The notes: generated by a model not told the origin, from the sequence alone. A DNA stretch of 64,000 nt from Trichoplusia ni (GCF_003590095.1 NC_039491.1:2170001-2234000); one strand, 5' to 3'; shown: positions 33,732 to 46,839, numbered from the stretch's first letter. Translations and numbers: made by a program.

Positions 33732-33916
33732 TAAAGGTATTCATAGTGGTTTCTTAGGTTTACGCGAATGTTAGACATTGAAATGAAACTACTTTTACGG
33801 ACAGTCTGCCCGTGACCATGATACCTGCAAAGGTTTCGAAACGTCGGGAACTAAAATCTAAAATTAAACCGCGATAAAATCCGTAAAAGTAGTTTCATTT
33901 CAATAAAGGTATTCAT
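33732..33916 (+). mobile_element. Miniature Penelope-like derivative, 159 bp, with 13-bp target-site duplication
   Basis: TAAAGGTATTCAT at 33732-33744 is repeated at 33904-33916. The 159-bp insert starts with the same leader as the large element (AGTGGTTTCTTAGGTTTACG). It then has 25 bp, ATTGAAATGAAACTACTTTT plus ACGGA, whose inverse complement ends the insert. The middle is the element's 3' end from CAGTCTGCCCGTGACC onward, including the ribozyme-like stem-loop. All coding sequence is gone. It behaves like a non-autonomous element that keeps both ends needed for mobilisation. Confidence 0.9.
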
Positions 33917-36900
33917 TTTTAATTTGCGCGTATCTTCACATTACAAACTTTCCTGTGGTTGCAAAGTTTCTATCATAATCTCCCCTAAAATACTATCAGC
34001 AACTTGACAATAACCGTACCTTCCAATCTGAACCTTATGTGCCTAAGATAGGGTCGATAATCTAATATCAAAAGTATTGGAAGTGTAGTTTGACTGTCAT
34101 AAATATGAGTGAACAGAAAGAAAAAGTTTGACAAAAGAGGTTAGCGTTAAGTTTTTGACTTACGTAAACATGTGACTTTATGACGAACAAATATAGCACT
34201 TAATATGTATTAATCTATCTGAATCTAGTCATATTTCTATGATCTGTAACAAACAAAAAAACTGCTTACTTTATGTCTTAAAAGTGTAGGGTGTCCATAA
34301 ATTGTATATTAATATATAAACTGTTTAAAATATTTTTTCGAGCTTTCCCTTAAAACTTCATATAAATTAATGTAGACAAACATCTCTTTACAAATGAGAC
34401 AAACCCAGACATTCTGAAAGTGGCAAGCTAGCACGACAACTTTGGATCATGCAGGGGAACAAAGAAATATGTAGAGCAACTAATTATAGCTTTGAAAAAG
34501 ATGAATCCGTACTATTATTTATTATTTTGCACTCATTATTTTTCCAGTCATATATTTATTCGATCTCTCATATACAAGAGACTTTTTAAGCTTGAATAAT
34601 GATATAAATTGCCTAAACCTTCGAATATACATTGTCTATCACTAAACTATTAGATTTCCTCGGTATAAACCAAATTTACGCTGAAAAAGAAAAGGTTTTT
34701 ATTTCAGTCAATAGTTTTTTAATAAATAGTTATGGTATTATCCTAAATTGATACGCAATTAAAGACAGAATTATCATGTTTATCGTTGTTAGAAATTATA
34801 ACTGCAAATACCAGTATCTTCTTCTCCATAGCTTTATTGTTCTGCTAACTAGTGGCGCTACGACATTAATTTATCAAAACAATTTAGTCACCCGTCCGCA
34901 TTGACCTTTAAACTGCGACACAAATATTACTAACTTAACCCCAGTTCAATATGATAAATAATAATTGAATGTTTCAGCATGGTTTGAAACTTTTTTTTTA
35001 CTACAAATATCTATGTACAATAATAATTATGACAGTAGTGTAGGTAGCTTTCGCACTCAAATTATAGCAAAAATAAATAAGTAGACTTACGTTTAACATT
35101 TTATTTTTACCCTTAAAAAGCTTTTTTATAACAGCCTAACAAAGGCCTTCTCCTTTTTCTGACAAACCTCTCCATCTTTTGCTGTCTGGCCACGTGGCCC
35201 GCATATTAGACTAGATAAAGTTTAACAACTTTAGGTGCCTATACTAAAAAGTCAATACTGTCACATTCGCAAGGTTTTAAATGAAATTAGCCATAATAAT
35301 AGTTATCTACGTGAATGAAATGAACTACTTAATTCTAAGAATATCATCTAGCCTAGGGCAAAGTTTAAGTCTTTGTTCAGGTCAACTCGGACACAGCGCA
35401 GACATACGACCAAATTGTTTTGATTTATTAATAACGTAGCGTCACTAGTGGAACAATAAATCTATGGAGAGACCGTTGGGATTTTTACAAATTAAAAATC
35501 TCATTCCCGCTCATCTGGATACAGCAAACTCCATAAATAAATCTTCAATCAATGTTTTACAGCAATCGATAAACAACTCCGTGTCTACTTATAGCTAACA
35601 TAAATCTTGGTTTATGACAAACGTTAAAACCGACGTAGCTCCAGTTTCATCAAACTAACGGCAAGTCTAACACTCTAGCTTAAATGTTTCTGATTGAAGA
35701 TACACATCAACTAATAAACTAAACAAGGAATAGTGAGTTGACGGCCTCAACGGGGTCTTAATGAACTTGTAATAAAATTATTGGCCACACACAGGGCAGC
35801 TCAGGCAACGCCCCAGGACGAGTTAACCTGCGTAGTGATGTGAAGAGCCAGCGGATATCGATATCGATTTAGCAAGGAGATTCAACGGTTGATTCAATTA
35901 CTTGTTAGGATTGCAAATATATCCAGGAACAGATACTTTAAGAATGTCCATCGATAAAAAAAAATCCGTAATTTAAAGACAATAATGATTTAAGACTGTA
36001 TCCGTTTCAAATAAATCGAAACGATACTGATAGAGTGCTGAACATTTTACTATATAGTTTAACCACACTTCACGCTTAGATATTGGCATTAAACCATTTT
36101 ATCTGCAAATGAAACTAACTTAAACTTTAACTGTAAACATGGACCGTTAAAGTGCGCTTACCATTCGCACGATATTCTCCTCATGTGAGAAAAATACAAC
36201 GTCATTCTCACAGTTTATATCGACATCGATAAACCGACTCCACTCACAGTCAGTAGTATCTAGAGAGGCAAGCTACAATAAAATGTACCGAGCTAGCTAC
36301 AAGCCTGAGCAGTTACTCGGGTATACCCCACCGCCTCCCTCCCCCACCCCCACTCGCCATATGCGCAGTTCACTCACACATGCACAACACACGCAAACAC
36401 ATCACCTGCAAATCGCGTCCACACATTTGATTATCAATAGTGACGTATGCAGCTGCCAATCTGTCGATAGATGCTAATAGTGTCCGACCAATTATACACC
36501 TGATTGATTTCGCAATATTGCATATATTTTTGAAAATATCGATATCGGCAAGTTTAATGGATTTTTGTATAAATTGGGAGCTGAGTGGCAGCATAGAGGC
36601 GAAAAATAAATTTAACAAATTATTTTTTCAGCAACTGATATATTATTCAATTCGTACGAAATCTTTTTTCGAGATTCCCATTTCACTCGGCCTTGTGCAT
36701 TCTCGACGCGCAGATGTTTACACGTATACTTTTATAGATAAAAATACGAAGTGTTTTGTATGTTCAGTATAAATATTTTGCGAATATTTTTCGTAACTAC
36801 TGTAAGTTTAAAACTAATTAGACGATGAAGAAAGAGAAACAAAAATTTGCAAATGTAAGGTTGACGAAAATGAATACCAAACGTAGTCGGTCTAAGTGTG

Positions 36901-38021
36901 CAGACATTGAAATAAGACAAAATCATAGATGAACAGAAAACCATCTACAAACAACGTCACTTAATTAAAACATATTAATAGAAATAGTAAGAACAAGAAC
37001 CTTTCTCCAGACTGAACCATAATACATTCAAATTTCACCTCAACCTTTAATAGGGATGAACGTGTAGAGAACCAAGTTACCTGAAGTTTAAACGGGACCA
37101 CGTAATGTTGTTTGGAACTGCGAACAGTAACGTATTGAGTTTGAAAATCGCTGTAGAACAAGGATTGGATGACAGACAATGACTTCGTGAGGTGTAATAA
37201 GTAGTTGGTGAAGTAGAACTCTTCATATACCAGGCAAAGTATGAAGATAGATCATATACGGCTTTGATTTAAGAGCTCTGAATGCAATTGTTTAACATAT
37301 ATTCTATACTGGCCAAAAAATACAGTATTACTAAGCTGTAGTTACTATATGTTCTGAAAGGAGGTCTAAATCTCAAAAAGAACATCAAATCAGAATATCA
37401 AAAATAAGAGAGTGCACTTCACTTTTCTTAGCAGCATCTCTCTCCCCATTCTCGTCACAATTAGTACTGTCATCAAAAATCCAAAAAATTGCAAGTGTTT
37501 TATTCTCACTATATTTTCATAATCCTCCATGGATGAATATATTGTCAGCCCTACTTATGTCTAATCAAGGTTCATGGTAAATCGATACGAGATAACACAA
37601 AATTTATGGGCACCTACATCTTTTCTTATTAAGATTGAATAGACCTCAATAACTAGCAAATGAAGGAATTGCGACAATTTATTGACCACTTATAACTAAC
37701 AAAGGAAAGGTCGCCTTTTAGTTTATTCTCCACCTCGTGTGGGTGTTCGTGACGTCACTACTTCATACCAACATACTTTATGATGGAAGGTAGTTGCTCC
37801 ATTCTAGTCTGTTGTTACATTTTAACTTGAATACTGATTTCATGTTACTCGTTTTCCAGAATGAAAAGCTACGATTTGAACATGTTTATATTTCTCGCAT
37901 GAGCTGATAATTCCAGATGTGGCTAAGCGTTTTTTATTAAAAGTCATAACATATCAATACATTAATTAAATCTAAATACAGTTTAAAATAACTATTTTAG
38001 TAATTGAGATTATAATAAAAA
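33917..38021. other. Non-coding stretch
   Basis: AT-rich. Includes a C-rich run at about 36325-36355 (G-quadruplex-capable on the minus strand) followed by CA-rich sequence to 36410. A CRE palindrome lies at 37750-37757. Open stretches around 36370-36770 on both strands have no recognisable product. Confidence 0.4.
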
Positions 38022-38165
38022 TGTGCACTGATAGCCTAATGGTATAAGCAACCACGTCAAACCCACTGCGCCCGACGTGGCGCGGATTCAATTCCCGCGT
38101 AGTACTAGCGTAGCATTTGTATTATCCACAAATGCTTGTTCTGATTCTGTATGCATGGGAAATCC
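38022..38165 (+). mobile_element. tRNA-derived SINE, family C
   Basis: Head GATAGCCTAATGGTATAAGC (A-box-like) is followed about 40 bp on by GGATTCAATTCCCGC (B-box-like). The tail ATCCACAAATGCTTGTTC matches the copies at 26625-26779 and 62524-62645. It is diverged and not a functional tRNA. Confidence 0.7.
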
Positions 38166-38489
38166 TGAGACATAAGAATTATATTTCTATCGATATTAAA
38201 GGCAATCTTTTTTCACATATGCTTAGTGAAAGCATAATTTTTTTAATGTTATACGTTTTAACAAGTCTGACCATGGTTATTGATCAACGATTTTGTATTC
38301 AGTTATTTGTTTAGCTTAAGTATGACACAAATAACAAGGAAAATACGAGTTTTCAACACATTCCGATCAAGATCGCATAATAGTCTCTATTTATAGCAAA
38401 ATGCGCCTTCTGGTACGTAAGTACTTACTTGCGTAGGATGATGCAGTCTTATCGATTCTAAAGAGCTTTAGCAGCTATCCATACTCACT
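38166..38489. other. Non-coding
   Basis: AT-rich spacer. It contains a near-palindrome ACGTAAGTACTTACTTGCGT near 38415-38434, giving donor-like GTAAGT on both strands. Nothing else is seen. Confidence 0.4.
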
Positions 38490-38648
38490 TTATATAGCTG
38501 TCTGTCTTTCTGTCTCTTACTCCTTCATGCTAAACCAATAGACCGTTTTTTATGTAACTTTATATCGTTGGATGCAAGCATCCTGATTGAATCCCAAGAA
38601 AAGACATAGTCTATACATCTACGCAGTTGGAACTCCGGGCAAAAGCTA
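38490..38648 (+). mobile_element. Helitron-like fragment, 3' end
   Basis: Starts around CTGTCTGTCTTTCTGTCTC, continues CTAAACCAATAGACCG, and ends GGGCAAAAGCTAG followed by T. A CTAG end followed by T, after a sequence of the form CGGGC(A/G)AAAGCTAG, is how lepidopteran non-autonomous Helitrons end, as I remember them. Helitrons insert between A and T without a duplication, so no flanking repeat is expected. The copy is decayed and its 5' limit is uncertain. Confidence 0.55.
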
Positions 38649-41600
38649 GTGATATTATAAATATAAAAGTTTTAATACAAAGTTATGATCGTTCTATACT
38701 CTTCCCCCCATTAGTTAGTATTCTGCGCGATAACAAAGAGTGTTTGCAGCTTTAGTTCATAAACTGGAACATCCTCTGATGGGCCGGGAATGTATTGAAC
38801 TAATCGAAGGGTTTAATACGTGATGAAAAGACTGCATAATGTAATACTACTACAAATAAGCAAAAAGGTGTAATGTGGAAAACCCACAAGTTTAGCTTGG
38901 ATACAAAAAAACGATGTCCACGTTTTCGGAATCCATTTGGCTAATTAGGACATGCAGTTTTTGTCTGTCCAGCTATAGTCCCCAATAGTCAAAGAGCTGA
39001 GGGATTGGGCTCCACATCAATGATGAAATCGTCAACGTTACCTACATCTTTAAAATCAGTAGACCAAATGAGATTTATAAGGTCAAACAAAATCTGTGAT
39101 GTCTGACGACCTTCATAATAAATACGCATGACATTAGATCTTACAAGCTGCCAAAGGACATCCAAACTATAATCAACTTATTCATCCAATTTACATAGAA
39201 CCCACCAATCGAGCAAGCAGACCCATTACAAAATCGTTTAATTTAAATCATTTATTTGATATTATTCCTCACCATCTAGTTCGCTGTGACTTTAATCCGC
39301 AGCAAATAATATACAATGACATTGGTCGTCGCATTTTTTCTGTCTCGCTTGTATCTGAGGGTGCAGCCACCCCTGCAGACGGTTCGCCGGCCGTCGGATG
39401 GAGAGCTTTAAGCCAAAAAGCGAATGGATACGGCATGAATAACTCAATGTACTTGTTCGAAATAATTCTGAACAAAAATTCGTTAACAGCTAACATCTAT
39501 GTATCATTACATTTTAAAATCGTACGATTTGAGAAGGGACATTTATTAGTAATGTGAAAATTGATGAAAAACTAAATCAGGTAAAAACGATTAGATGACT
39601 TTTTACGTTTACAGAAAACAATAGTATTTTTTCGACAATTTGTTTACGAATGCGTTAAACACAAAGCCTTACTAAGTCAAAGCTTTAGTTTAATTATTAC
39701 ATATCGTATTATACTGTACAACTGCGTTCACATAATGCCACATCCATTTCTCACGTCTCCTGCAACGTACCGATTCGCAAGTCTGTAAGTGGTCAGCTCA
39801 AGGTGACATTATTATAATATAAGATGTTACTCACATTGAGGTGAACGCATACATTTATCACGGAGTCTCCTACTCTCCTTTTATTTAATTGCATTGTACA
39901 ATAGTTTTGACTTTTTAACCCTTTTACCCTAATCTCCCTTTGTAATTTGAAAACATCAGTTTTTAATAGATAGAATAGATCAGCTAAAGTGGATATGTAA
40001 CGTTATAGAAAGTAATTAGAACTCTTACTTTACTGTACCACTTCAGCGGCAACCCTTTGCCTCACGAACTATGTTTTTTAATCCTTACATATATGAAGAA
40101 ACTAAAGGGCACAAGCAGTAGAATAAAGGAGCGACACGTGAGCATCACTTTCCACACTACCAATTCCCAAGTGCTATCTACAATCAAAACGACATGTATT
40201 CCTGTGACGAATACTCCATCCCTACACAAACCTCGGATCCCTTTCATCGCACGATCTAACCATCATTTTGCGTTTTGCATCACTCGAAGTACCAAAGATG
40301 AAAGAAGTTCAAGCGCTCTTGTTCAGGCCGCGTCCTTGGGGGAGGGACGGGAAGGAAAGGGGAATCATCGGATCCAACCCGGAAAAATACCTCGAAACTG
40401 AGCGGGTGGGGTGGGACCGCTTAATGATCAAAACGCCTTCAATATTGCGAAGGCATGAGTCTTATCATTATAATTTATTCACGGCACAGCAGCTGAGAAA
40501 CGTCGCCCGTCACACCTCCATTTTAAGGGTCCGCGACAATGAAGGTCGAATTTATTTTTACAATTATTTCCGTGAACGATAATGAAGAAAAGGAGCATCT
40601 CCATTCAGGTGTCAGGTAGGAGATGTCTTATTTATCATAAAAATTACAACCTTTGAATTAAAAAAGGAGAGCGAATTAATTCGGAACATAGAACAGGAAC
40701 TTGCGAACTTTTTTTAAGTAGATGGTGTTGAACAGTATATATCCTTTAAACCACTATTTTCTACTTGCAACAGCTGCATCAATTTATCCTTACCTTAAAT
40801 TCGGCAAACTGCCAGTTCCGAAAACCACTGGATCTCTAGACGATGACAATCTCTGACTTCCATTGAATGGAACGTCAATTTCCAAAATGTTTACCAGATT
40901 TATACCTCGTAACCGTTCGATATCTTATATTGAAACGTTAGGGTTTCGTGTGGCCCCCTCCTGCCGATACTTTCGTCTGGCGTCTAACCTTGCTATACAC
41001 TGTACTTGTTGACCGACCAATTGTTTTGTGCTTCAGTTAGCATTGTTTGGTTTTCAATTAACTTGACACGATTAATAGACAGGTCTTTCAGGAGTGTAGA
41101 CTAAACCTAGATAAGGTCTAGGTTTAGTCCAACATCTAAAAGAAAATGTTCGATTACATTTTGCTTTTCAACTTTTCCTCAAAAAAACAACCAAACAAGT
41201 CAAAAACATCCACAGATTAAAAATAAACTTCAAGTCATATTTTCCTCTCACTTAAAATAAAGCAAGGACCAGGTAACGCGTGTTGATCTTACGAACTTAC
41301 TTTCAATGTTTTCAATATTTTTACTTCAAAACAAACTTGTATCTCACTGCTAACTTATGCATGTCACAACAACAAAAACACTACGAATCTAATCCGTATC
41401 CTTATCCAAAGAAGAGCGAAAATCGATTGAATGACAGGCAACGTTTCCCGTATCTGTATTCCATACATCACAAAGTTAACGTCAATAAATCAGTTGACTA
41501 TGGCACACACTCCTGGGAGGTTTTCCTCTAATAAAGGCTGTCCCGGTCTATAGGTAGCCGCTTTGTCTACAGCGCCTCATCGGTCGAAACTTTCCTTTCC

Positions 41601-42659
41601 GCAGTCAAACTTAGATCAAGCTTGGAATCTTGGAAAATATTTGTGGAGCAAAATTTCAGGTGTGACAGTGATAATTTACGTGTGCCAACATTTTAATCAC
41701 ATTTGTACGAATGCGACAAAACTTGTTTCTTGTTTGATGAGAAAATGGGACGTTTAAAAGTATTTAAGTATATAGTAGTATAATTGATTGACTGTACATT
41801 GTCTTTTAACTTTTTCTGTTAAAACAATACAATAAACTACATTATGGCAACACAATTTAATTTTTTCTTTCAAAATTTTGGTTTTCTTTGATTTTTATAT
41901 TGATAGGATACATAAATCCACAACCAACAGTTTTACATTTTAAGGTACATTTAGAACTTGTTATTTATAAACGGATAATTCATAACATTAGCTTAAAACC
42001 CGATCGAACGTCACCAACATGGTACCATCACCAAAGACTTGCGCACAGCCGTAATCCAACTTATTTAGACAACAAAATCTAAATTACCCTGAATAATTCT
42101 ATCCTTATAAACAATGCACGCTAACAGAACGGCGAGGCGTCTTAATTAAACTTGCTCTATATATTTACGCACTCAATCTCACTCGTGGAAGTTAAGGAAA
42201 GGTTAAGGGGGCCCTCTCCCACCCCCAAACATTCCCAAATTTTCCCAAAGTATCGTTTAATGCAAGTTTATTATCTACCATCGTAAAGCGTTAATTAATT
42301 CTTTACTTATTTTTTTTTTAGCTTTGAATTTTATTTGTCTGATTCTGTATTTCGGTGAGCGATGTTATTTTGTTTCGTTGAATTAAGGTTTTGCAGTCAG
42401 ATGTTTGCTTACAGCTTAACAGAGAGCTTCCAACTTTAACGCAAATGAGGGACAGTATCTTGATCAGCTTAAGCATAACAACTGAACCCAATTTATCCAG
42501 ATTACTTCCTTATAAGTATCCATTTGATCATCGAAATCACTTGCATCAATTTCCTCAAGTCGAAATCACGGAAAAATATTCTTTTGTATTTTTATCAGTC
42601 GTCAATTTCATTTATTCATTTCACTCAGACCATTCAGCTAAACATTTGTCCATTAATGT
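38649..42659. other. Non-coding with a GC-richer open block at 40050-40585
   Basis: No supported exon. At 40057-40582 two overlapping plus-strand frames (about 114 and 104 codons) are open, and 40338-40362 is G-quadruplex-capable. No product is recognised in either frame. A strong small hairpin is at 41099-41129. Confidence 0.4.
41099..41129. repeat. Perfect 13-bp hairpin
   Basis: GACTAAACCTAGA at 41099-41111 and its exact inverse complement TCTAGGTTTAGTC at 41117-41129, separated by five bases. There are no mismatches. It could be a structured RNA element, a factor-binding dyad or the end of a small element. Confidence 0.6.
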
Positions 42660-43953
42660 TTATGGGTGAATTTCAACAGGTCCAAAAAAATCTTCATTTC
42701 CGTGGATTTTTTATTCTTCAACTTTAGAACAATAAAAAATAGTGTTTTCTCAAGTTTTCGATCAGATATGCAGTTTTGCTTAATATCTAGCAGATAGCTT
42801 AAAAAACTAACGAGATATACAAGATTGAAAATTCCGTGCCACGGCGATGAAACATGCATGCACGGCAATGAAACAGGCGTCCATGGCAATGAAATGTTAT
42901 TATAGTGTACAAGAATATTTAAATGATAAAGTTAATCATTGAAACAAAAATAAATACTATTAATTTATACGCAATAATAATAGAATATAATGTGTAAAAA
43001 TCCAGTCACACATGATATTATTTTTATAATATAACTATAAATAGATACATTCCTGTCTAGTGGCGAAACAAACATAAGTCACGGAAATGAAACACGTGGC
43101 CACGGCAATGAAAGGAAACTGTTTTACAAGGCACGGCGATGATATTTTTTTCATTCCCGTGTATTTTTTTTCATTGCCATAGCAAATTTTGTCCACGGAA
43201 ACCACGGAAATGAGAGCACGGCGATGAAAATCAAGGGGTATAATTCAATTTACTAAAAAACTGGTAATAATTCACAGTAATGAACACTTTACAAATAAGC
43301 TAAATATAAATGGCATTGTATTGAATGCTCAATCGAGATTAAAAACTTATTGAAATAGAAGTTAGACCTATCCACGGCGATGAAAGAAAAAATGTCCAGT
43401 ACCAAAAAAATTGAATACTTTTAATTATAGCTCGAAAACGCAGGCACGTACACACGTCGTTCCTTGTCTAGCCTTTCGACGTTACTTATATGCAACGTTT
43501 AACGCAAAACGGGAGCGACGCAAAACGTTAGAATATGCAATATTCTCAAATATGTTTAGGACATGGCGATGAAAGGTAGTTCTGGGACAAATGGTTTTTT
43601 ATTAACCATACGTTGTATTGTGTAAATATTTGAATAAATGTATTCCGAGTCAATACTCTAACTATTCACGAACCAAATAAAACTAAGTTTTAATATAAAT
43701 AACGATACATTTTTGATCAATGATGACTTTAATACATCAAGGTGAGTCGTGGACAAACACGGCGATGAAAGATTATGTGGTTTAACTTTTTTTTTTGGAA
43801 AACCTATTAATTATATTAATAAAATATTTAGTGCTACAGATAGATTTTTATGTCATCTACCTAAAAAAAAATGTTAGAACATTATAACAATGCTTTTTAG
43901 TACCGATTTCATCGATGCCACGCAATTTTTGGGTCCGGGAAATTCACCCTTAT
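42660..43953. mobile_element. Non-autonomous DNA-transposon-like element, 1,286 bp, with internal motif array
   Basis: GGGTGAATTTC at 42664-42674 and its inverse complement GAAATTCACCC at 43939-43949 form the ends. The similarity continues inward imperfectly (GG.CC.AAAAA). TTAT flanks both ends (42660-42663 and 43950-43953), so a 4-bp target duplication is likely. The interior has no coding frame. It carries about fourteen copies of a motif near CACGGCGATGAAA, listed separately. Arrays of short subterminal repeats bind the transposase in several DNA-transposon superfamilies. The superfamily here is unassigned: neither the end sequence nor the duplication matches one I can name with confidence. 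Confidence 0.65.
42693..43922. repeat. Dispersed 13-14 bp motif array, consensus CACGG(C/A)(G/A)ATGAAA
   Basis: Plus-orientation copies start at 42840, 42861, 42882, 43080, 43101, 43132, 43203, 43217, 43373, 43562 and 43758. Minus-orientation copies lie near 42693, 43148, 43167 and 43907. Two groups (42840/42861/42882 and 43080/43101) have an exact 21-bp step, suggesting local tandem duplication. Most copies keep CACGG or CATGG followed by an ATGAAA-like end, while the sequence between copies is unrelated AT-rich DNA. None was noticed outside the element. Confidence 0.8.
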
Positions 43954-46139
43954 TACATAATATTCCATTGTATTTGACAACCCCAGAGGTAAACTTAAAG
44001 GGGCTTAAGTAACGAGCTCTTGAAAGATTATTGGAATCGCTTAAAGTCACCAGTAAATATCTGGGCCAAGTTCTAGATTTGAGTTTAATTTTGTCATGAC
44101 AAAAATAGTTCGAGGATGAAACAAGCTAGGGTGTTAAAAGATACTAGGAACGGGATTAATACAGATCAAGAAATTGAGGACAATGGTCATCAAAAGACCT
44201 ATTGTATGGGTTATTCAAGAGTGATGATGATATCATAAGCAAATGCATAGTGAAGTGGTATTGCTTGGCAAGATGGGGCAAAATAGCAATACTTACTTTG
44301 TTTAAAAATTTGAACTCATTGACGCTATTGTAACTTTTACTATAATGTCAAAGAGTCACTTTGGCAAGGACAATGTCCATTCTGTTGAAGTTCTCTCCGC
44401 TTGATATGAAGAAGAAAAATCATCATCATCAACGATCAGCATTTATTCCTAAAACCGCTATCTCCTATGCATTGCCCCGCGCAAATCATCGACCCCTATT
44501 AATAACGGATGTCGATCCTAATTATCAATACATCTATCGATGTCTGCAATCTACCCAATTTGTGTACAATGCCGGTATTTAAAGTCAACTGGAACAAAGT
44601 GATTTGTTTATGACGATACGTAGCTAAATATTGAACTAAATCTTTTAGTCAATATTGCCAATTGTATTGTTCTTCGGCTTCTTACTGACTGCATAAAAGA
44701 AACGGCTGTTGTTTCTTTAGATGAGATTTCTTGTAACACCTTTCTTTAGCAGGCATTCTTTCACAATTCTTTAAATTTTCCCTAACAATTTAGATTTTTC
44801 TTTCCTTTGCACTATTTCATTTCAATTAAGAAGTAATTAATCTATATTATTTAATGGATTAATGCTTAGATAAGTACAGGAAGGTCACGCGTGTTATAAA
44901 TTGCACGTGACACTCGCACGGGTCTACAGACACGTGTTAAGTGTACAACAATTGTTACAAAAGCTGTTCCCGTGTCAGTTTTCATCAGTTCATGGCGTTT
45001 AAAGGTTTCCTTATCCTTGTTATTAATATTCTATGATTTTACTTTGCTTTTATCTTTTCAAATGATAGACTGTTGGTGCTGTTCGTAAATGAAGTGTTTA
45101 GACTGGCCCCATAAGCGTGCCCTGGGGAATACCATCATACATAGTTAGTATTTCAGAAAATTTAAACGAAATTTATTTAGGTTAAGTTTTTGTAAAGCAA
45201 AACGTCAAGATTTAGGGAAATTCAATTTAAAAAAAATAAGTATTCGAAACAATTTTATCCCTCTTTTTTCTACGATATCTATTTATAATTATTTCGATTT
45301 CTATACATACAAAAAAGTGTAGTGCATTCTAATTTAATTTTTAATAAAATGTGTAATTTTTCAAACATTGCAATTTTTTTTTATTATAAACCTTAAATGC
45401 GAATACCTTTCTTAAAAGGTAAACATCACCCTTTATCCCAAACACAAATCACAACTAATCAAATTAATCGGAAGGCGGACCGATATCAACATTATTAATG
45501 CAAAACCCCCCCTCTGCCGAACCACCCCTCTCTCCCCCCTCCCCCTACCCACCGTCTTCTCCTTTAAGAAAGAGGACAGTACTTAAAACTCTTATGTTGG
45601 AAAAAGGAATATGCTTTTCAGCATTCTGCTTTTGTTACTTTAAGATTTTACACTTCTGAAGGTCGTTGGTGATTTTAATGAAGTTCTAACGTTCAAAATG
45701 AACTTGTTTAGTGATTCAATTTTTGAGGATGTTAATAATAATATATGTTATCAAGCCCGTTGTAGAAATTTGTAATAGACATATCTTTATATTTTGATTT
45801 AGCTATTCAATAGCCACGAGACGAGAGAACGAAATGTGTAATATCGTAAAAAGAACAACTATCCTATCTTATATAAGGTAGTTGTTTTCCTAAAAATATT
45901 TATAACGAGTATACGAAAGGAAACTCTCTAAGAATGATATAAGTCAGGAAAAATTGCAATTAAATACTTACAACAAATTAACTAAAACTTAAACATTAAG
46001 ATTAACAAACCGTGACAAAAGTTTACTCTACTCCTGTTGCGTGAGCGGCGAAATCCATTAAATCCGTAATACAGCCGCACTCAGGATCAATTAACTCCAT
46101 CTACCCTTTAGTCTCTATATTAGAGGTGTTTATTGTGAG
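43954..46139. other. Non-coding
   Basis: No supported gene. A 69-codon frame with ATG near 44373 (MSILLKFSPLDMKKKNHHHQ at its start) has no recognisable domain. A C-rich tract lies at 45505-45553. An imperfect hairpin with ACAACTA and TAGTTGT arms lies around 45856-45890. Confidence 0.4.
45505..45553 (-). other. G-quadruplex-capable tract (minus strand)
   Basis: C-runs of 7, 4, 6, 5 and 3 appear within 49 bases (ACCCCCCC, ACCCC, TCCCCCC, TCCCCC, TACCC). The minus strand therefore carries at least four G-runs spaced by 1-5 bases, fitting a stable quadruplex. Confidence 0.5.
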
Positions 46140-46400
46140 AAAATGTGTTTTCAAACTGCAAATCTAACGTTGGCTAGATGCCACGCGCACCGATGTTCTT
46201 TTTCCAACGACGGTTTGATAGCTAGCCGTTATCACAATGGGAGTAAGTGCATTTTCGCCTGTATTCTGGTTTTTGGCCCGCATGGTAACGTGGTTTTCGG
46301 GGCTGGGGACCGGCCGCCCGCACCCCTTCCCCCAAACTCCACATGTTATTTACGTGTGAACACAACGCCGTGGAGGGTTCAATTTATCTGACCTACTGGG
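46140..46400 (+). other. GC-richer unique block, open for 82 codons
   Basis: From ATG at 46143 a frame stays open to 46391 (MCFQTANLTLARCHAHRCSF at the start). Inside it CAATGGGA|GTAAGT near 46230 would be a good donor. Upstream, CTCTATATTAG is a fair acceptor, so a short exon of about 100 nt is conceivable. No family is recognised. A regulatory block is equally possible. Confidence 0.2.
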
Positions 46401-46839
46401 CCTCCCACTAATATAACGCTCGGAATTGCTTGTACCTACCCCTTTTTGGTGGTCATTTTTTATTTTGTTTATATACTTAGACCTTAGGGTTTTTGAGAGT
46501 TTGTTTCGTTTCGATTAAGTAAAATATTTGTATTCACCACTGAAACACAGAACTTGCAAAAAAATTAAAACTGTAAGAGGTTGTGATGACCTTATTTCTG
46601 ATTAAAGTAGTACTTTATAAGCCCAAAAAATAGCGAAACAAAGGCATGAAATAAAATAAACTTATAATTACTTCCCGTTTCTAAGGCCAAAAAATGTCAC
46701 GTTATATTGTTGGCACCAATTTAAGTAGGTACTTCAATAAACAAAATTGTGACTGTCGCATTGTACTTAGTAATGGAATAAAAGTTCCATTAAGCATAAC
46801 AAAGAAATAACCCCTACACAAAATATTGAAGGGGCCACC

